DNA of 64,000 nucleotides. Source: Trichobilharzia regenti (taxonomy: Eukaryota > Platyhelminthes > Trematoda > Strigeidida > Schistosomatidae). The translations under genes were made by a program, and so were the position numbers. The notes beneath the pieces were generated by a model. That model ran no database searches. It had not been told where the DNA came from and saw nothing but the letters and a program-made list of their open reading frames with translations. Positions 62,686 through 64,000 of the stretch are shown here, piece after piece. How positions within the stretch are numbered: the first letter of the stretch is position 1; every line of letters starts with the position of its first letter. The stretch lies in contig OX235267.1 in NCBI GenBank assembly GCA_944472135.2, forward strand, positions 22,365,452-22,429,451. The letters run 5' to 3'.

Positions 62686-63454
62686 CATCGCTTATTGGTG
62701 ACTAACTAATATATATCCAAGTGTAACTGTTAAGTCTTGACACTTCGAAATGAACAACAATATTGGTTTCTGTTCAATGACCAAATCATGTAAAGTATTA
62801 ACTTCCATTAGAGATCATTTTCAACCTTAGCAGTCCTGCTTCTGAGTAATACAGGTTTGTGTTTGTAAGTTGTGTTAAATATGATTATCCTCAAGATTCG
62901 GGATAAACACTGTTGATAGAAAGCAAAACGAAGTTAAATTATACTTGTTAATTGACTGCCAACCCTTATAACCATGTTAAATTTATTGAAAAGACAATTA
63001 AAATATTATTCTAATAATTGTGAAAAGTTTTGCGTTTTGAAGAGAAACCACATTAAAATTTCAGTGACATGATTTGATTCGACCTTGTGAATTTGTATAT
63101 GAACTAAAGTTTCAAACATAGTGTAATGCGGTGTAATGAATACAAAACTATCTGTTATTTACAAAATGAAAATATTATGTTAGTGGTTTTTGCTTTAATG
63201 GAACACTGTAGGTAGTGGAAACCATAAAAAGCTTAAATATAAAGTTGCAATACTGGAGAATCAAGTATGCCTTATACAAAGCGTCCAGAGTGCTAATGGG
63301 ACTTTGTTAGCGGCGGGTTATAAAAGTTGTCGGCACAATACGAGGTAAGAAAGTGAAGACAAGTGACTCAAATTCTTTAGAAGAGTTTCATTTCTGTTGC
63401 TATTTAAAGTGCCAGCTAGTAAGCTGCTGAAGAGTTTGAACGAGATGAAGAATA

Positions 63455-63655
63455 AACATTTGGAAACCAGTCGTGTTGGACAGCTTTTTCTTTCTGGTTT
63501 GAGCGTCTTCGGCAGTGTGCAGCCAACAGCCTACTAGAGATGTAGCCTAGGTCCTTCAGGTTTCTAGGCTGAACTTGTTGACCACTCAGCTAGTCTTGGG
63601 GTGCAATTCAATGACCGATGAATTCTAACTTCTCTCAGTTCGTGATGCATACAAA
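63455..63655 (-). mobile_element. W-type SINE, very decayed
   Basis: Minus-strand copy with GTTGGACAGCTTTTTCTTTC, GCGTCTTCGGCAGTGTGCAG and TTCTAACTTCTCTCAGTTCG. The hammerhead-derived part is only an outline. Confidence 0.45.
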
Positions 63656-63758
63656 AACAACTTTATTATTAATTCTCAAGCAATGCATAAAAAGTAGTAT
63701 TAGATATTAGTTTAGGTTTAATCCCCCATTAAAATACCACACGTATATCACTACTTAC

Positions 63759-64000
63759 CTCTGTACTATTTGTATGTTCAGATAAAGAATATCTTAACTG
63801 GCGATCTATCCTTTGGGAATGAAATTGAAACCAGTTTTTACTATTCCGTAGTTTCAACCAGACAAAATGAGCAGGATTCTGTTGTTGCCTTTGTTGTTCA
63901 TGCTGTTGGTGCAGTCGATTCAGCTTACACTGTCGGTGCAATATTGCCACATGAAAAAGACTATTTAATGATTGAGTAATGTAAGTTGTTTCTTTCATAA
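63759..64000 (-). CDS. Exon of a host gene, partial at window edge
   Basis: Minus strand. Open from the window edge to a canonical donor (exon end AGAG, intron GTAAGT at 63758) in phase 0, which matches the phase 0 start of the exon at 61423. An ATG lies at 63998, but whether translation starts there or upstream is not visible. The product has a glutamine-rich run (HQQHEQQRQQQNP), then HFVWLKLRNSKNWFQF, a basic RQLRYSLSEH stretch and STE at the splice. Family not recognised. A plus-strand frame over the same bases is also open, but it has no splice context. Confidence 0.55.

Larger units (their letters stand above)
61424..63758 (-). other. Putative intron with SINE insertions
   Basis: Begins with GTAAGT at 63758 (minus strand) and ends TTTATTTAG at 61424, about 2.3 kb. 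It contains a SINE-C (62225-62405) and two decayed W-type SINEs. The rest is AT-rich without features. Confidence 0.5.

Noticed and set aside
63770..63979. Plus-strand open frame over the right-edge exon
   Set aside because: It has no splice or start context, while the minus strand has a canonical donor whose phase matches the next exon.

Overview
The window is repeat-dense, AT-rich DNA from a blood fluke (genus Schistosoma; species not decided). The strongest sign is a 61-nt hammerhead ribozyme at 6084-6144 that agrees with the well-known schistosome Sm-alpha ribozyme as I recall it. It sits in a Pol III-type SINE. RTE-like LINEs, Penelope-like elements (PLEs) with GIY-YIG domains and a Ty3/gypsy LTR element surround it. 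Nothing is bacterial: no operons, rRNA or CRISPR.

Layout. 1-13.4 kb holds an RTE-A LINE fragment, nested PLE and SINE debris, the Sm-alpha inverted dimer (5568-6162), an RTE-B LINE (7.87-9.4 kb) and a SINE palindrome (12.4-12.8 kb). 13.48-19.98 kb is a very long pure (TAG)n array split by an intact 4,525-bp Ty3/gypsy element on the minus strand (two 342-bp LTRs with no difference found), ending at an older solo LTR. 20-31 kb contains minus-strand RTE copies (the longest at 22.3-24.2 kb), SINEs and two more SINE palindromes. 32.5-34.1 kb is a SINE split by a PLE palindrome, then a solo LTR. 34.8-50.3 kb has two long RTE-A copies, a second PLE palindrome (40.47-41.53 kb), a PLE C-terminus (48.4-49.1 kb) and an RTE-B copy. 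51-60.5 kb has decayed PLE RT, a long PLE 3' half (54.8-56.1 kb), another SINE palindrome (57.0-57.5 kb), an RTE-B copy and a solo LTR. 61-64 kb contains two phase-matched minus-strand exons of what is probably the only host gene here.

How the parts relate. At least eight insertions (SINEs with hammerhead or hammerhead-like motifs, and PLEs) share one unusual form: inverted-arm units flanked by direct repeats of 9 to 14 bp, usually 12. That suggests both classes use one integration route. A separate tRNA-headed SINE ends in the same 3' sequence as the RTE LINEs, which suggests those LINEs mobilise it. Both RTE families spread while sharing the same lesions at the RT catalytic motif. LTR copies in the window seem to favour CTAN targets, and the (TAG)n array may have grown from one such target duplication.
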